Shown piece by piece: positions 16,977 to 26,042 of a stretch of DNA of 64,000 nucleotides. The notes beneath the pieces are model-generated. The model worked only from the letters and a program-made list of their open reading frames with translations. It was not told where the DNA came from and searched no databases. The stretch is from contig JACPNV010000079.1 in the NCBI GenBank assembly GCA_016185305.1, positions 1 to 64,000 on the forward strand, read 5' to 3'. How positions within the stretch are numbered: position 1 is the first letter of the stretch; the number at the start of each line of letters is the position of its first letter. Made by a program: the position numbers and the translations under genes. This stretch comes from Actinomycetota bacterium (GTDB lineage: Bacteria; Actinomycetota; Acidimicrobiia; Acidimicrobiales; Acidimicrobilacustridaceae).

Positions 16977-19676
16977 GTGCCCGGACCCCAACCCGCGCCG
17001 CTTCGCGACCTTGACGCTGACATAGATCGATCGGCGGCACCGGCGTTCGTCCGCGCCGCGCTGCAACGCATCGCGGCCGCCCAACCGAACTGCATCCGAT
17101 GGTTCGAGGAGCGACCCGAGTTTCGCATCGCCATCCTCGCGGTCACCGGCGCGTCGAGATCCTTGACCCGGCTGCTCGAGCACGATGCGTCGGCAACCGC
17201 CGTGCTCGGCAACCTCGGTGAACGACCGAACCTCGATCCCGCCGCAGACCCTGACACCGTGATGGCATGGAAGAAGCTCGAGTTCCTGCGCATCGCCGCC
17301 CGCGATCTGGCAGGACTCGACGAGCTCGAGACCGTGGGTGCCAACCTCACACGGCTCGCAGACGACGTCTTCGCGGCCGCGTGCCGCATCACCGCAGCCG
17401 ACGACCTCGCGGTCATCGCCATGGGGAAGTACGGCGGGCGCGAGCTCAACTATGCGAGCGACGTCGACATCATGCTCGTCGGAGACGGTTCGCCCGACAC
17501 CGTGACGCGCAACGCGAAGGCCGTGGTCGACATCGCCCGGCGCTGCTTTCGTGTCGACCTCAACCTCCGGCCCGAGGGTCGCGACGGCCCGCTCGTGCGC
17601 AGCCTCGAGAGCTACGAGGCGTACTGGGACCGCTGGGCGAAGCCGTGGGAGTTCCAGGCTCTCCTGAAAGCCCGCGCGGCACCAGGGAACGAAGAGATGG
17701 GCCAGCGCTTCTACGACACGGCACAGCGTTGGTTGTGGAGCCACCCGTTCGGCGCCGAGGCGCTGCGCGAGCTGCGGGAGATGAAAGCACGGGCCGAGCA
17801 GGAGATCGCGCGACGGGGCCTGGCCGAACGCGAGCTCAAGCTGTCGCCTGGTGGCATCCGAGACATCGAGTTCACCGCGCAGCTTCTCCAGCTCGTGCAC
17901 GGCCAGCTCGACCCTGGCCTTCGATCCCCGACGACGCTCACCGCACTTCACGAGCTGGGCGCGGCCGACTACGTCGAGCCGGATGACGCCCGCGCGCTCA
18001 GCGACGCCTACCGCTTCCTCCGAACCGTCGAGCATCGAGTCCAGCTCGTCGACGAGCAGCAGACCCACACCGTCCCCGACGACAAGCAGGCACTCGATCA
18101 GCTCGCACGCGTGCTCGGCTCGCGCGACACCGCGGAAGCGACCGCGGTGGAGAGCTTCATGTCTGAGCTCCGCCACCAAAAGCTGGCGGTGCGGAACATC
18201 CACGAGCGCGTCTACTTCCGTCCGTTGCTCGAAGCTTTCTCCGAGACCGAGCCCGCGCTCAGCCCGAAGGTCGCGTCGGCTCGCCTCCGCGCGTTCGGCT
18301 TCACGGATGCCAAGCGAACACAGGCCGCCGTGCAAGAGCTGACTCGAGGTCTCAACCGCTCGAGCCGACTCATGCAGCAGATGCTCCCCCTCCTGCTCGA
18401 CTGGCTGTCGGGCGCGCCCGACCCCGACCTCGGCCTTTTGATGCTGCGCAACGTCCTCACTGGCGCGCAGCGCAGAGCTCAGCTCGTCGAGGCGTTCCGC
18501 GACTCGCCGGACGCGGCCCGCCAGCTCTGCCTGATCCTCGGCACCAGCCGGCTGCTCGGCGACACGCTGGTTCACAACCCCGACCTCGTCGAGCGGCTGC
18601 CCTTCCCCGAAAGACTGCGAACCCACGAGCGCGACGACCTCGTCGACGCGGTCACCACCGCCATCTCGTGGCGCGAGGACGAGCAGAGCCGCCAGGACGG
18701 GCTGCGGCGATGGAAGGCCCGCAACGAGCTCGGCATCGCCGCTCGCGACATCTTCGGTGCGTCGACGGTCGAGACCGTGGGGTCGGACCTCACGAGCCTG
18801 GCCGAAGCGAGCGTGGAGGCGGCGCTCGCGTCGCTGGAGCCGACAATTCCTTTCGCCGTGCTCGCGATGGGCCGCTTCGGCGGCGGCGAGCTGTCCTACG
18901 CATCGGATCTTGATGTCCTCTTCGTGTACGACGGGTCAGGGTCGGCAGCTACCGAAGAGGCGAACCGCCTTGCGACACGTCTCCTCCGCTTCCTCGGCGG
19001 CGCCACTCCTGCTGACCAGATCTACGCCATGGATGCCGACCTGCGCCCAGAGGGGAAGCTCGGCGCGATGGCCCGCAACCTCGACAGCTACGAGAAGTAC
19101 TGGCGCACCTACGCGCTGGTCTGGGAGCGCCAAGCGATGACCCGGGCGCGACCGGTCGCCGGCGATCGGGCCCTCGGCGCCGCGTTGCTCAGCCGGCTCG
19201 AACCGTACGTGTGGGATGCCGAGCTGTCCGGCGAAGACGTGCGCGAGATCCGCCGCCTCAAAGCCCGCGTCGAGCGCGAGCGCGTCCCTGCCGGCGAGGA
19301 TCCCCGATTCCACTTGAAGCTCGGTCGCGGGTCGCTATCCGACGTCGAGTGGACCGTGCAGCTCCTCCAACTGCAGCACGGCATCCGTTCGACGGGAACC
19401 ATCCGCGGCATGGACCTGCTCGAACGGACTGGCCTGCTGGCCCCGGACGATGGTGCTGTGCTCCGCGCGTCCTACCGCTTCTGCGAGGAGACCAGGAACC
19501 GCTGGTACCTCGTCAACAGCGGCCCGGCTGACTCGTTGCCGACGCAACCCGAGTCGTTGCTGTGGCTGGCGCGCTCGCTGCACACCGGGTCGAGCGAGCT
19601 GCGCGAGCACTACCGGCGCGTCACACGCCGGGCTCGCCGCGTCGTCGAGAAGCTGTTCTACGGTCAGCCGGCCTGA
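16977..19676 (+). CDS. glnE: Bifunctional glutamine synthetase adenylyltransferase/adenylyl-removing enzyme
   Basis: About 899 residues from a GTG start. Two nucleotidyltransferase domains are clear: GKYGGRELNYASDVDIM near residue 150 and GRFGGGELSYASDLDVLF near residue 632, each followed by a LRPEG segment and the helical GlnE linker (GGIRDIEFTAQLLQL; GSLSDVEWTVQLLQL). It controls GlnA activity by reversible adenylylation. The GTG at 16977 was chosen because homology begins just after it and upstream sequence is antisense to nadE. It is about 14 kb from the glutamine synthetase cluster. The stop codon directly abuts the stop of the convergent gene. Confidence 0.92.
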   Translation: MPGPQPAPLRDLDADIDRSAAPAFVRAALQRIAAAQPNCIRWFEERPEFRIAILAVTGASRSLTRLLEHDASATAVLGNLGERPNLDPAADPDTVMAWKKLEFLRIAARDLAGLDELETVGANLTRLADDVFAAACRITAADDLAVIAMGKYGGRELNYASDVDIMLVGDGSPDTVTRNAKAVVDIARRCFRVDLNLRPEGRDGPLVRSLESYEAYWDRWAKPWEFQALLKARAAPGNEEMGQRFYDTAQRWLWSHPFGAEALRELREMKARAEQEIARRGLAERELKLSPGGIRDIEFTAQLLQLVHGQLDPGLRSPTTLTALHELGAADYVEPDDARALSDAYRFLRTVEHRVQLVDEQQTHTVPDDKQALDQLARVLGSRDTAEATAVESFMSELRHQKLAVRNIHERVYFRPLLEAFSETEPALSPKVASARLRAFGFTDAKRTQAAVQELTRGLNRSSRLMQQMLPLLLDWLSGAPDPDLGLLMLRNVLTGAQRRAQLVEAFRDSPDAARQLCLILGTSRLLGDTLVHNPDLVERLPFPERLRTHERDDLVDAVTTAISWREDEQSRQDGLRRWKARNELGIAARDIFGASTVETVGSDLTSLAEASVEAALASLEPTIPFAVLAMGRFGGGELSYASDLDVLFVYDGSGSAATEEANRLATRLLRFLGGATPADQIYAMDADLRPEGKLGAMARNLDSYEKYWRTYALVWERQAMTRARPVAGDRALGAALLSRLEPYVWDAELSGEDVREIRRLKARVERERVPAGEDPRFHLKLGRGSLSDVEWTVQLLQLQHGIRSTGTIRGMDLLERTGLLAPDDGAVLRASYRFCEETRNRWYLVNSGPADSLPTQPESLLWLARSLHTGSSELREHYRRVTRRARRVVEKLFYGQPA

Positions 19677-20414
19677 TCAGCCGCCGGGCTTCGCCGTGTC
19701 GCCGGTCGTGTCGTCGGTCGTGCCGCCGCTCGCGGGCGGTGCCGTCGTGGTCGGGCCTGCCTTGTCACCCGGCTTCTGGCGGTCGGGCCGCTTGAAGCCA
19801 GGACCCTCGGCGTTGGGATCGTGCTTGGCATTGACGAACCGGGTGAACATGTCGGTGAGGCGGGCCTTCATCTGGTCGGCGCGGTCGGCCGGAACCTTGC
19901 CCGCCGTGACCGCCTCGTCGATGCGCCTGCTGGCGGACGCGACCAGATCGTTGATGACCTTCTGCGGGTCGGCGCCGTTGGCCTGCGCGACCTCCGCGAT
20001 CGACTTGCCCGACTGCAGCTCGGTCTTCAGCTGATCAACGCTGATGCCGATGGAAGCGGCCACCTCTTCGAGTCCCTTGCCGAGCATGAACGGCGCTTTC
20101 GGGCCGCGGCCCGGACCCCGCAGCGACTGGAACTTGTCCTTGATCTTGTTGGCCTGGTCCTGGGTGATCGTGCCGTCCTGAACCAACTCGTCGAGCGCCT
20201 TCTGCATCTCGCCCGGCCCGCGGTCGCCATCACGCTTGGGCCGCCGCTGCGGGTTACCGGGCTGGGTCGTGTCCGGCGACTGGCCGGCTTGGACTTCGAT
20301 CGCCGGCGCGCCTCTCGACGCGGACGCAAGCTGGATCGGGCTCAAGACCGAGATGGCGAAGGCGCTCCCCGCGAGCGCAACCGCAGACACTCCGCCGATG
20401 AGGAACCTCTTCAT
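19677..20414 (-). CDS. Secreted helical-repeat protein of unknown function
   Basis: 245 residues. A signal peptide (MKRFLIGGVSAVALAGSAFA) is followed by an Arg/Pro/Gly-rich segment. Then come three short helical units: LDELVQDGTITQDQANKIKD, a LGISVDQLKTELQSGKSIAEVAQ-like unit, and VTAGKVPADRADQMKARL. The C-terminal tail is rich in Thr, Pro, Ala and Gly. The units resemble degenerate helical modules seen in exported Gram-positive proteins. Function unknown. Confidence 0.65.
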   Translation of the reverse strand: MKRFLIGGVSAVALAGSAFAISVLSPIQLASASRGAPAIEVQAGQSPDTTQPGNPQRRPKRDGDRGPGEMQKALDELVQDGTITQDQANKIKDKFQSLRGPGRGPKAPFMLGKGLEEVAASIGISVDQLKTELQSGKSIAEVAQANGADPQKVINDLVASASRRIDEAVTAGKVPADRADQMKARLTDMFTRFVNAKHDPNAEGPGFKRPDRQKPGDKAGPTTTAPPASGGTTDDTTGDTAKPGG

Positions 20415-20520
20415 GTCGTCTCCTGTAGAAGAACGGGGGGCCGTTCCTACTGTCCGCAGAGAATGTTAGGAGAGTGTGAGGAGGACGTCATCGGGAGCTG
20501 TGAAGAGGCTGCGGGCTCGT

Positions 20521-22782
20521 TCAACGGCCGTAGTCCTGCCACGGGCCCTTGGTCGGCACCTGACCAACACCGGGCTTGCTCCAGTCGCAAACCCCATCGC
20601 CGAACACCGATTCGTACCGCGCCTTCTGCGCATCGGTGAACGGTGCGGCCACGATCTTCACATCGAATGCCGTGGCAACCGGCTGGAGCTGGCACTTGCC
20701 GATGTCGTTGCGTCGGGGTGCACCGGCCGCGGTTCGGGGGTCGCCGTGGATCGGGTACAGGTCGCGGCACGGGCCAGGCTTGTCATAGACGTCGAGCCCC
20801 GAGACCCGGGAGCCACTCGGGTCGATGCAGTTGTCGATGGCGGCCGCCGGACGGCTCCTCTCGAGCGTCTCGGTCACGCCGGCGCTCGGCGCGTTCTGGC
20901 TCATGTTCGTGAGCCACTCGTCGAGCGTCGACACGAGTTCGGTTCCCACATCCACCGTGCCCGTGAGTGCGTCGATCATGCTCTGACCCTTCGGTACACC
21001 GCGCGTCCAGATCATGTGGTTCGGCGCGCTCGTTCCATCAGGTCGCTTCAATCGATCGCGCAAGGAGAACGCGCGAAACCGATCATGGATGTCGCCTTGA
21101 TCGTCTGTATAGACATTGACCGTGATGATCGGGATCGTGTCGAGCGGGCCACCGCCTTCGACCACTCGGCCCGTCTCGTAGACCGGACGAATGTTGTCCT
21201 CGCTCGTCTTCATACGCTCCGCTGTCGGCCGCCCATCGATGTCGGCACCGCCGATCTTCTCGTTGAGGTCGAGGAACTGGTCGGGCGTGATGGTGCCGGC
21301 GTTCAGCGCCGCAAGCCCGTACTGCACACCGGTGTTGTCGAGCGGACGGCGAGCGAAGCCAGTCGTGGGATCTTTGCCCAGCACGTTGACCATCCCGTCC
21401 TGCAGCGTGCAGCGCAGACCGCTCTTGTTGCTGGCCGGGTCATAGCGTTGGTCGTCGGGCAACCGGGGGACGCCACTGCCTTGGCCGCTGCCTGTGGGCA
21501 GACCCTTCACGAAGTCGCCGGCGTTGGCGAGGATGTCGAGCGAGCAGCCGGTGTCCGGCCGGATGTTCTGCGCGAACGTGCTCGCCCAGAAGTCACACGT
21601 CTTGGTGCTGAGCTGGCCGTTGATCGCCGCTCGTTGGTCGTTCGTCAGCGTCTTGCCGTTGTCGGTGCCGTAGTAGCTGTTCAGCAGGACGCAGTCGACG
21701 ACACCCGGCGAGATCGACAGCGCGTCCGGGAACGGCAAGGTTGCGCCGACCGCATCGAGGATGCCCGGGTAGTTGTAGGCGATGAGGTACTGCTGGATGG
21801 CCCCGCCCGAGCCCCCGCTGCCGATCGTGAACACCGGTGGCCCGTAGGTCTCGCTGAAGTGCTCCTTGACCACAAGCGCCGTCTCGGCCGACAGCACGTC
21901 GTTGCACATCACCTGGAACGTGTTGAGGGTGCCGGTAGCGGTGGCGTAGCCCTTGGCGATCAGATCATCGGGTGCCCGCGACAGCATGAGGAACCCTTGG
22001 GTGTAGGTCGTCCCGCAGCCGCCGCCGAACTGGTAGACGAGCCGCCCGTTCCAGCCCGACGCATCGAACTCCGCGGCGGCGGGCTGCGGATCGAGGACAT
22101 CGATCCAGTAGATCGAGCGGTTCAACACGCCGGCTTCCTCGCGGATGATGAAGGGCTTGCCCTGGTTCGGCCCGTCCTTCACCGTCGCAAGATCCGCGGG
22201 CTGCGCCTTCGGATCATCGAGCGGCTTGGTGGAACCGTCGGTCGACTTGTAGCGCCATGTGATCTTGGTCGGCGCCGAGCAGTTGGCATCCGTGGCCGGG
22301 CCGAGCCCGTAGGCCTCGGTCGAGCACACCGGCATCGGCAGCGCCGGACCGGAGAAGAGCGGCCCGGTCGTCGGATGGTCGGCGACCGTCAGGATGGCGG
22401 TGTCGCCGCCGAGGGTTGCGACGAGCTCGTTCTTGCCCGGCTTCAAGCCGGCGACGTTGGCAACGGTCCGTCCCGCTTTGTCCGTGGTCCACTTCGGCTT
22501 CGCAACGGCGCCGTTGGCCGTGATGGTGGTCGACGTCGGATCGACGTTGCTGCCGGTCGGCGGGTAGATCGCGACCGTCACATCGTCACCAGTGACGTAC
22601 TCCGGCCGGGTGGAGACCGCCTCGAGGGTGAGCTTCGACGGGTCGCGAGTGCCCGCAGGAGGGCCAACGCCAGCAGCAGCTTTCGCGGGTGCGCTGGCGT
22701 TGTCGCTCGCCGCGTTGGCGCATGCCCCCGCCAGAAGGGCGAGTGCGGCGAGCATCCCCAGCAACCTGCCCATCCTCGTCAT
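20521..22782 (-). CDS. Large secreted lipoprotein, DUF6351-like, alpha/beta-hydrolase resemblance
   Basis: About 753 residues. The start ATG at 22782 is preceded by a GGGGGG ribosome site; a longer TTG reading is possible. The signal peptide ends in lipobox LLAGAC. An N-terminal beta-rich domain (residues about 40-140) precedes a long catalytic-looking domain with FGGGCGTTYTQG and GSGGSGGAIQQYLIA. The second resembles a nucleophile elbow but lacks a strict GxSxG. Many paired cysteines suggest disulphides. I believe the family is DUF6351, recalled from pattern only. It follows the TetR gene on the same strand. Confidence 0.65.
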   Translation of the reverse strand: MTRMGRLLGMLAALALLAGACANAASDNASAPAKAAAGVGPPAGTRDPSKLTLEAVSTRPEYVTGDDVTVAIYPPTGSNVDPTSTTITANGAVAKPKWTTDKAGRTVANVAGLKPGKNELVATLGGDTAILTVADHPTTGPLFSGPALPMPVCSTEAYGLGPATDANCSAPTKITWRYKSTDGSTKPLDDPKAQPADLATVKDGPNQGKPFIIREEAGVLNRSIYWIDVLDPQPAAAEFDASGWNGRLVYQFGGGCGTTYTQGFLMLSRAPDDLIAKGYATATGTLNTFQVMCNDVLSAETALVVKEHFSETYGPPVFTIGSGGSGGAIQQYLIAYNYPGILDAVGATLPFPDALSISPGVVDCVLLNSYYGTDNGKTLTNDQRAAINGQLSTKTCDFWASTFAQNIRPDTGCSLDILANAGDFVKGLPTGSGQGSGVPRLPDDQRYDPASNKSGLRCTLQDGMVNVLGKDPTTGFARRPLDNTGVQYGLAALNAGTITPDQFLDLNEKIGGADIDGRPTAERMKTSEDNIRPVYETGRVVEGGGPLDTIPIITVNVYTDDQGDIHDRFRAFSLRDRLKRPDGTSAPNHMIWTRGVPKGQSMIDALTGTVDVGTELVSTLDEWLTNMSQNAPSAGVTETLERSRPAAAIDNCIDPSGSRVSGLDVYDKPGPCRDLYPIHGDPRTAAGAPRRNDIGKCQLQPVATAFDVKIVAAPFTDAQKARYESVFGDGVCDWSKPGVGQVPTKGPWQDYGR

Positions 22783-22853
22783 CAGATCCCCCCTGGTCAA
22801 CGCACCGGCGCGGCGCTCGGAGCAGCTTCGGACAACGATAATTCAATAGCTGC

Positions 22854-23540
22854 TTACTTCGCGTCGAGAGGCCGGTACAGCGAGCCGTCGTTGAGCCTCT
22901 GCAGCGCGTCGAGCATCTTGGGGAAGCTGCCGGTGTCGTTGAGGGCGGCGAGGGCCAGCCCCATGCCCATCGTCTCGAGCAGCAACATGGCCCCCTCGCG
23001 ATCGACGTCGGGGTGTACCTCGCCGCGTGCGAGTGCTTGGTCGACGAGAGCCTCGTTCAGCGCCACCACCGGCAGGCTCGCGTCCTGCAGATCAGCGCTC
23101 GTGCCCGACGTCGCCTGGCCGCCGGCGGTCAGGTCCTCGGAGATGGCATCGACGAGCACCATCCCGATGAACGCCAGCACGTGGGGGTCGCTCGCGTACA
23201 GCGCGCGGTACACGTCGATGAAGCCGCTCACCCGATCAGTCAACGACTCGTGGACGAACACCCGAGTCGCGACCTCGTCGCCGAAGTGCTGTAGCGCCTC
23301 GGCCGTCGCGGCCTTGAACAGCGCCCGCTTCGACGGGAAGTAGTGATACAGCGCCCGCACCGTGAGGCCGGCATCGCGGGCGAGGCGCTCCATCGAAACG
23401 CCCTTGAAGCCCGCCTCGCCAAAGAGGCGTTGCGCTGTCGCGAGGATCGTCGCGCGCGTCTCTTGGCTGTCTTGGTCGGCCGGCCGCCCGCGGCGTTTCG
23501 GTGCCGATACAGCCGCCACGTCGATCGAACGCTCGCCCAT
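22854..23540 (-). CDS. TetR/AcrR family transcriptional regulator
   Basis: 228 residues. The N-terminal helix-turn-helix is ATILATAQRLFGEAGFKGVSM, then LARDAGLTVRALYHYFPSKRALF. The ligand domain is not classifiable. It is divergent from the RiPP precursor gene (85 bp between start codons) and lies 71 bp upstream of the secreted lipoprotein gene on the same strand, so either could be its target. Confidence 0.9.
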   Translation of the reverse strand: MGERSIDVAAVSAPKRRGRPADQDSQETRATILATAQRLFGEAGFKGVSMERLARDAGLTVRALYHYFPSKRALFKAATAEALQHFGDEVATRVFVHESLTDRVSGFIDVYRALYASDPHVLAFIGMVLVDAISEDLTAGGQATSGTSADLQDASLPVVALNEALVDQALARGEVHPDVDREGAMLLLETMGMGLALAALNDTGSFPKMLDALQRLNDGSLYRPLDAK

Positions 23541-23578
23541 CGCGGTTCACGGTACCGCCGTCGCGCATCCCGCGGATA

Positions 23579-23595
23579 TGTCTAAGCTTCGGACA
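23579..23595. promoter_or_regulatory. Possible operator between TetR and RiPP genes
   Basis: TGTC and GACA half-sites flank an imperfectly palindromic centre containing AAGCTT (17 bp in total). It sits about 30 bp before the precursor start codon and about 40 bp from the TetR start. A TetR site here would explain divergent regulation, but the symmetry is weak. Confidence 0.25.
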
Positions 23596-23625
23596 CCTGA
23601 GCACGGCAAGAGCCCGGAGGACGTC

Positions 23626-23961
23626 ATGGCTGACGACGAATCCGTCGATCGAAGCGAGTGGCTCGTCCCACCCGCGGCGGATGAGATCCGCGTGCTGGTC
23701 GAGTTGGGTGACGAAGTCGATCTGACATCCGAACAGACCGATGCGCTCGAAAGGCTCGTCGAGGCGCTCGACGAGCAGGAGGTCGCGGGCTTCGCGATGG
23801 GCGGCGCACCGAAGCTCAACGTGGGCTTGATGGGCGGGATGAGCGTCAACAGCTTCGGGCAGCTCAACAACTCCTCGTGCGACAAGTTCACCTGCAACCG
23901 ACACTCGTGCGGGAACCGGTTCACCTGCGACACCTATTCGTCGGCTCTGAGGCTCAGGTGA
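23626..23961 (+). CDS. Putative RiPP precursor peptide, cysteine-rich core
   Basis: 111 residues. The acidic leader holds a predicted amphipathic helix (residues about 36-53, LTSEQTDALERLVEALDE). It is followed by Gly/Met-rich junctions (MGG at 58-60 and LMGG at 68-71) and a polar C-terminal core. Cysteines are at 85, 90, 95 and 101, spaced CX4CX4CX5C, with two FTC units. The ATG at 23626 has GGAGG 6 bases upstream and is preferred to an ATG at 23578. The stop codon overlaps the maturase start as GTGA, the coupling expected for a radical SAM substrate. It matches no precursor family I can name. Confidence 0.72.
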   Translation: MADDESVDRSEWLVPPAADEIRVLVELGDEVDLTSEQTDALERLVEALDEQEVAGFAMGGAPKLNVGLMGGMSVNSFGQLNNSSCDKFTCNRHSCGNRFTCDTYSSALRLR

Positions 23962-25349
23962 AGCAGTCGCAGTACAACGTCTGGGTCGATCGTCCTGATG
24001 GCGCGTACGTCTACAACGGCGTGACCGGGACGCTGCTGCGCATCCCGATAGACGAACGAGTGGCCCTCGACCGCCTGACATCGGGAGAGTTGGCAGCGGG
24101 CGCTTACGATCACGGACTCTCGATCGCCACCGCAGACCGGCTCGTGCGCGGCCGAATGATGGTGGCCGACGACACCGACGAGCTCGACCTCCTGCGCGCC
24201 CGCTACGAGAGCTCTCGGCACAACATGTCGAGCTTCGGCCTCACCATACTCACCAGCCTCGGCTGCAACTTCGACTGCCCGTATTGCTTCGAGGCGAAGC
24301 ATCCCTCGATCCTGTCACCCTCGGTCGAGGCGTCCGTCCTCAGGGTGCTCGACGACCAACTCCCACGCATCGACAACTTCCACGTCACGTGGTTCGGCGG
24401 CGAACCGCTCGTCGGCAAGCGGCCCCTGCTCGCGCTCTCGGACGCGTTCGTCGAGCGATGCGACGCGGCGGGCGTCGAATACGAGGCCTCGATCGTCACG
24501 AACGGCTACTTGCTCACCGAGGACACGTGTCGAGAGCTCGCTGATCGGAGAGTCGACGCAGCCCAGGTCGGTCTCGACGGACCACCAGAGGTCCACAACC
24601 GCATGCGCCCGCTCGTTGGCGGCGGAGACAGCTTCTGGCGCATCGTGGAGAACCTCCACCATGCGGTCGAACACATGGAGGTCGTGGTGCGCGTGAACAT
24701 CGACTCCTCAAACGTGGAGGCGACCGAAGACCTGCTGCGCATCCTCGCCGACGAGGGCTTCCCCGGGAAGCTGGTCGTGTACCCCGGTCACATCATGGGC
24801 ATGAACGACAACGCTGCCGCCCCTTCCACCTCGTACCGCGCCGGTCACACGTGCTTCACCTCAGAAGAGTTCGCCGCCGCTTCGTTCGCTTTCAGCCAAC
24901 TCGCACGCGACTACGGCTTCGGACTGACCGGCCTGCCCGAATCGACGGGTACACCGTGCACGGCGGTGCGGGCGAACGAGCTGATCGTCGGCAGCGACGG
25001 TGAGCTGTACAAGTGCTGGGACTCGGTCGGCAACAACCGTGAGGTGATCGGCCACATCGACGACTACCAGAACCTCAACGGTCGGCTGCGTCGTTGGTTG
25101 AAGTACGACCCGTTCAGCAACGACGAGTGCGTCAACTGCATCGCACTTCCCGTGTGCATGGGCGGGTGCGCGCACCATGCCATGGACATCAACCTCCACG
25201 AGGATCGCTGCGGCACGTTCCGGTTCAACTACCAGGAACGGGTCGAGGACTACGTCGAAGCGAGACGCGGCGTGACCGAACCAGCGACTCATGGGTACGC
25301 AGAGCCCGTGACCGTCGGCGCGCCGGAACGCCGCCCGCGCAGCGCTTGA
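23958..25349 (+). CDS. Radical SAM/SPASM peptide maturase
   Basis: 463 residues from a GTG start. The N-terminal region of about 90 residues (YNVWVDRPDGAYVYNGVTG) is typical of SPASM peptide maturases. The radical SAM core has CX3CX2C at Cys103, Cys107 and Cys110, and GGEP at 147-150. The C-terminal SPASM domain keeps all seven cysteines: C334-x13-G-x4-C353, then C391-x2-C394-x5-C400-x3-C404, and C418. Two auxiliary 4Fe-4S clusters are therefore expected. It probably installs thioether or other crosslinks in the upstream cysteine-rich peptide; the chemistry is inferred. Confidence 0.88.
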   Translation: MKQSQYNVWVDRPDGAYVYNGVTGTLLRIPIDERVALDRLTSGELAAGAYDHGLSIATADRLVRGRMMVADDTDELDLLRARYESSRHNMSSFGLTILTSLGCNFDCPYCFEAKHPSILSPSVEASVLRVLDDQLPRIDNFHVTWFGGEPLVGKRPLLALSDAFVERCDAAGVEYEASIVTNGYLLTEDTCRELADRRVDAAQVGLDGPPEVHNRMRPLVGGGDSFWRIVENLHHAVEHMEVVVRVNIDSSNVEATEDLLRILADEGFPGKLVVYPGHIMGMNDNAAAPSTSYRAGHTCFTSEEFAAASFAFSQLARDYGFGLTGLPESTGTPCTAVRANELIVGSDGELYKCWDSVGNNREVIGHIDDYQNLNGRLRRWLKYDPFSNDECVNCIALPVCMGGCAHHAMDINLHEDRCGTFRFNYQERVEDYVEARRGVTEPATHGYAEPVTVGAPERRPRSA

Positions 25350-25352
25350 GCT

Positions 25353-26042
25353 TCAACCGCGGCAACGATCGAGCATCTGGCCCAGGGCATCACGCTCACT
25401 CGTGGTCGCGGTCAGCTTCCAACGGACCTTGATCTCGACCCACCGCGAGGCGTACTCGCACCAGCTCGCCTCGTCCGGCGGCCGCCATTGGTCAGGGCCT
25501 CGCGATCCTTTCGAACGGTTGGAGGACGACGAGACCACCCACAGATCGGCTTGATCGTTCGCGAAGCGCGCTCGTTGATCGGTCTCCCATTGCCACCCAC
25601 CCGATGCGTAGGCGTTCTCGAGGGGCACGACGTGATCGACGTCCATCGCCGCGGGGTCGGTCGACTCCTTCCCGTCATACGGCGACGTCCACTGGCCAGA
25701 GATGACCTTGCAGCCACTGCGAGCGGGCAGAAGCGTGGACGCAGCGGCAAGTGCCTGCTGGCGGGCGTCGCAGCCATCACCGTCGACGTCCTTCCACGTC
25801 GGCCACTCGTCTCGCCGGTACCCCGCGGCGCGCGGCTGATCGTCGGTGGTCAGGCGAGCGAGCGCCTCACGCGTTACCGCTGCGGTCCGCGAGCGCCGCT
25901 GCGTAGATGGCGGCAACGTGGTCGATGCGCTCTGACCCACCGAGCAACCCGAGGCGAACAAGGCCACCACCATCACTACCCATGACCAGTGACGCCGGTG
26001 GCGGGGCGCGCCGAGCTTCAGGAGCTGTGCTGGTTGTCGCAC
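25353..26042 (-). CDS. Secreted HNH endonuclease family lipoprotein
   Basis: About 229 residues if it starts at GTG 26042. The N-terminus has RHRRH followed by a hydrophobic stretch and a lipobox-like ASGC. The nuclease domain shows WKDVDGDGCDARQQAL, a KVISGQW segment, the HNH core MDVDHVVPLENAYASGGWQW, and FANDQADLW with NRSKG. This is the common actinobacterial exported HNH/DUF1524-like family. The start is uncertain: ATG 25973 would leave too short a signal. It is convergent with the radical SAM gene, 3 bp apart. Confidence 0.75.
   Translation of the reverse strand: MRQPAQLLKLGAPRHRRHWSWVVMVVALFASGCSVGQSASTTLPPSTQRRSRTAAVTREALARLTTDDQPRAAGYRRDEWPTWKDVDGDGCDARQQALAAASTLLPARSGCKVISGQWTSPYDGKESTDPAAMDVDHVVPLENAYASGGWQWETDQRARFANDQADLWVVSSSSNRSKGSRGPDQWRPPDEASWCEYASRWVEIKVRWKLTATTSERDALGQMLDRCRG

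Noticed and set aside
16917-18626. 569-codon minus-strand ORF across glnE
   Set aside because: Complete overlap with conserved glnE and composition typical of antisense shadow frames (Arg/Val/Gly/Glu-rich).
20476-23343. 955-codon plus-strand ORF
   Set aside because: Antisense to the lipoprotein and TetR genes, which carry clear signal peptide and HTH motifs; no domain visible.
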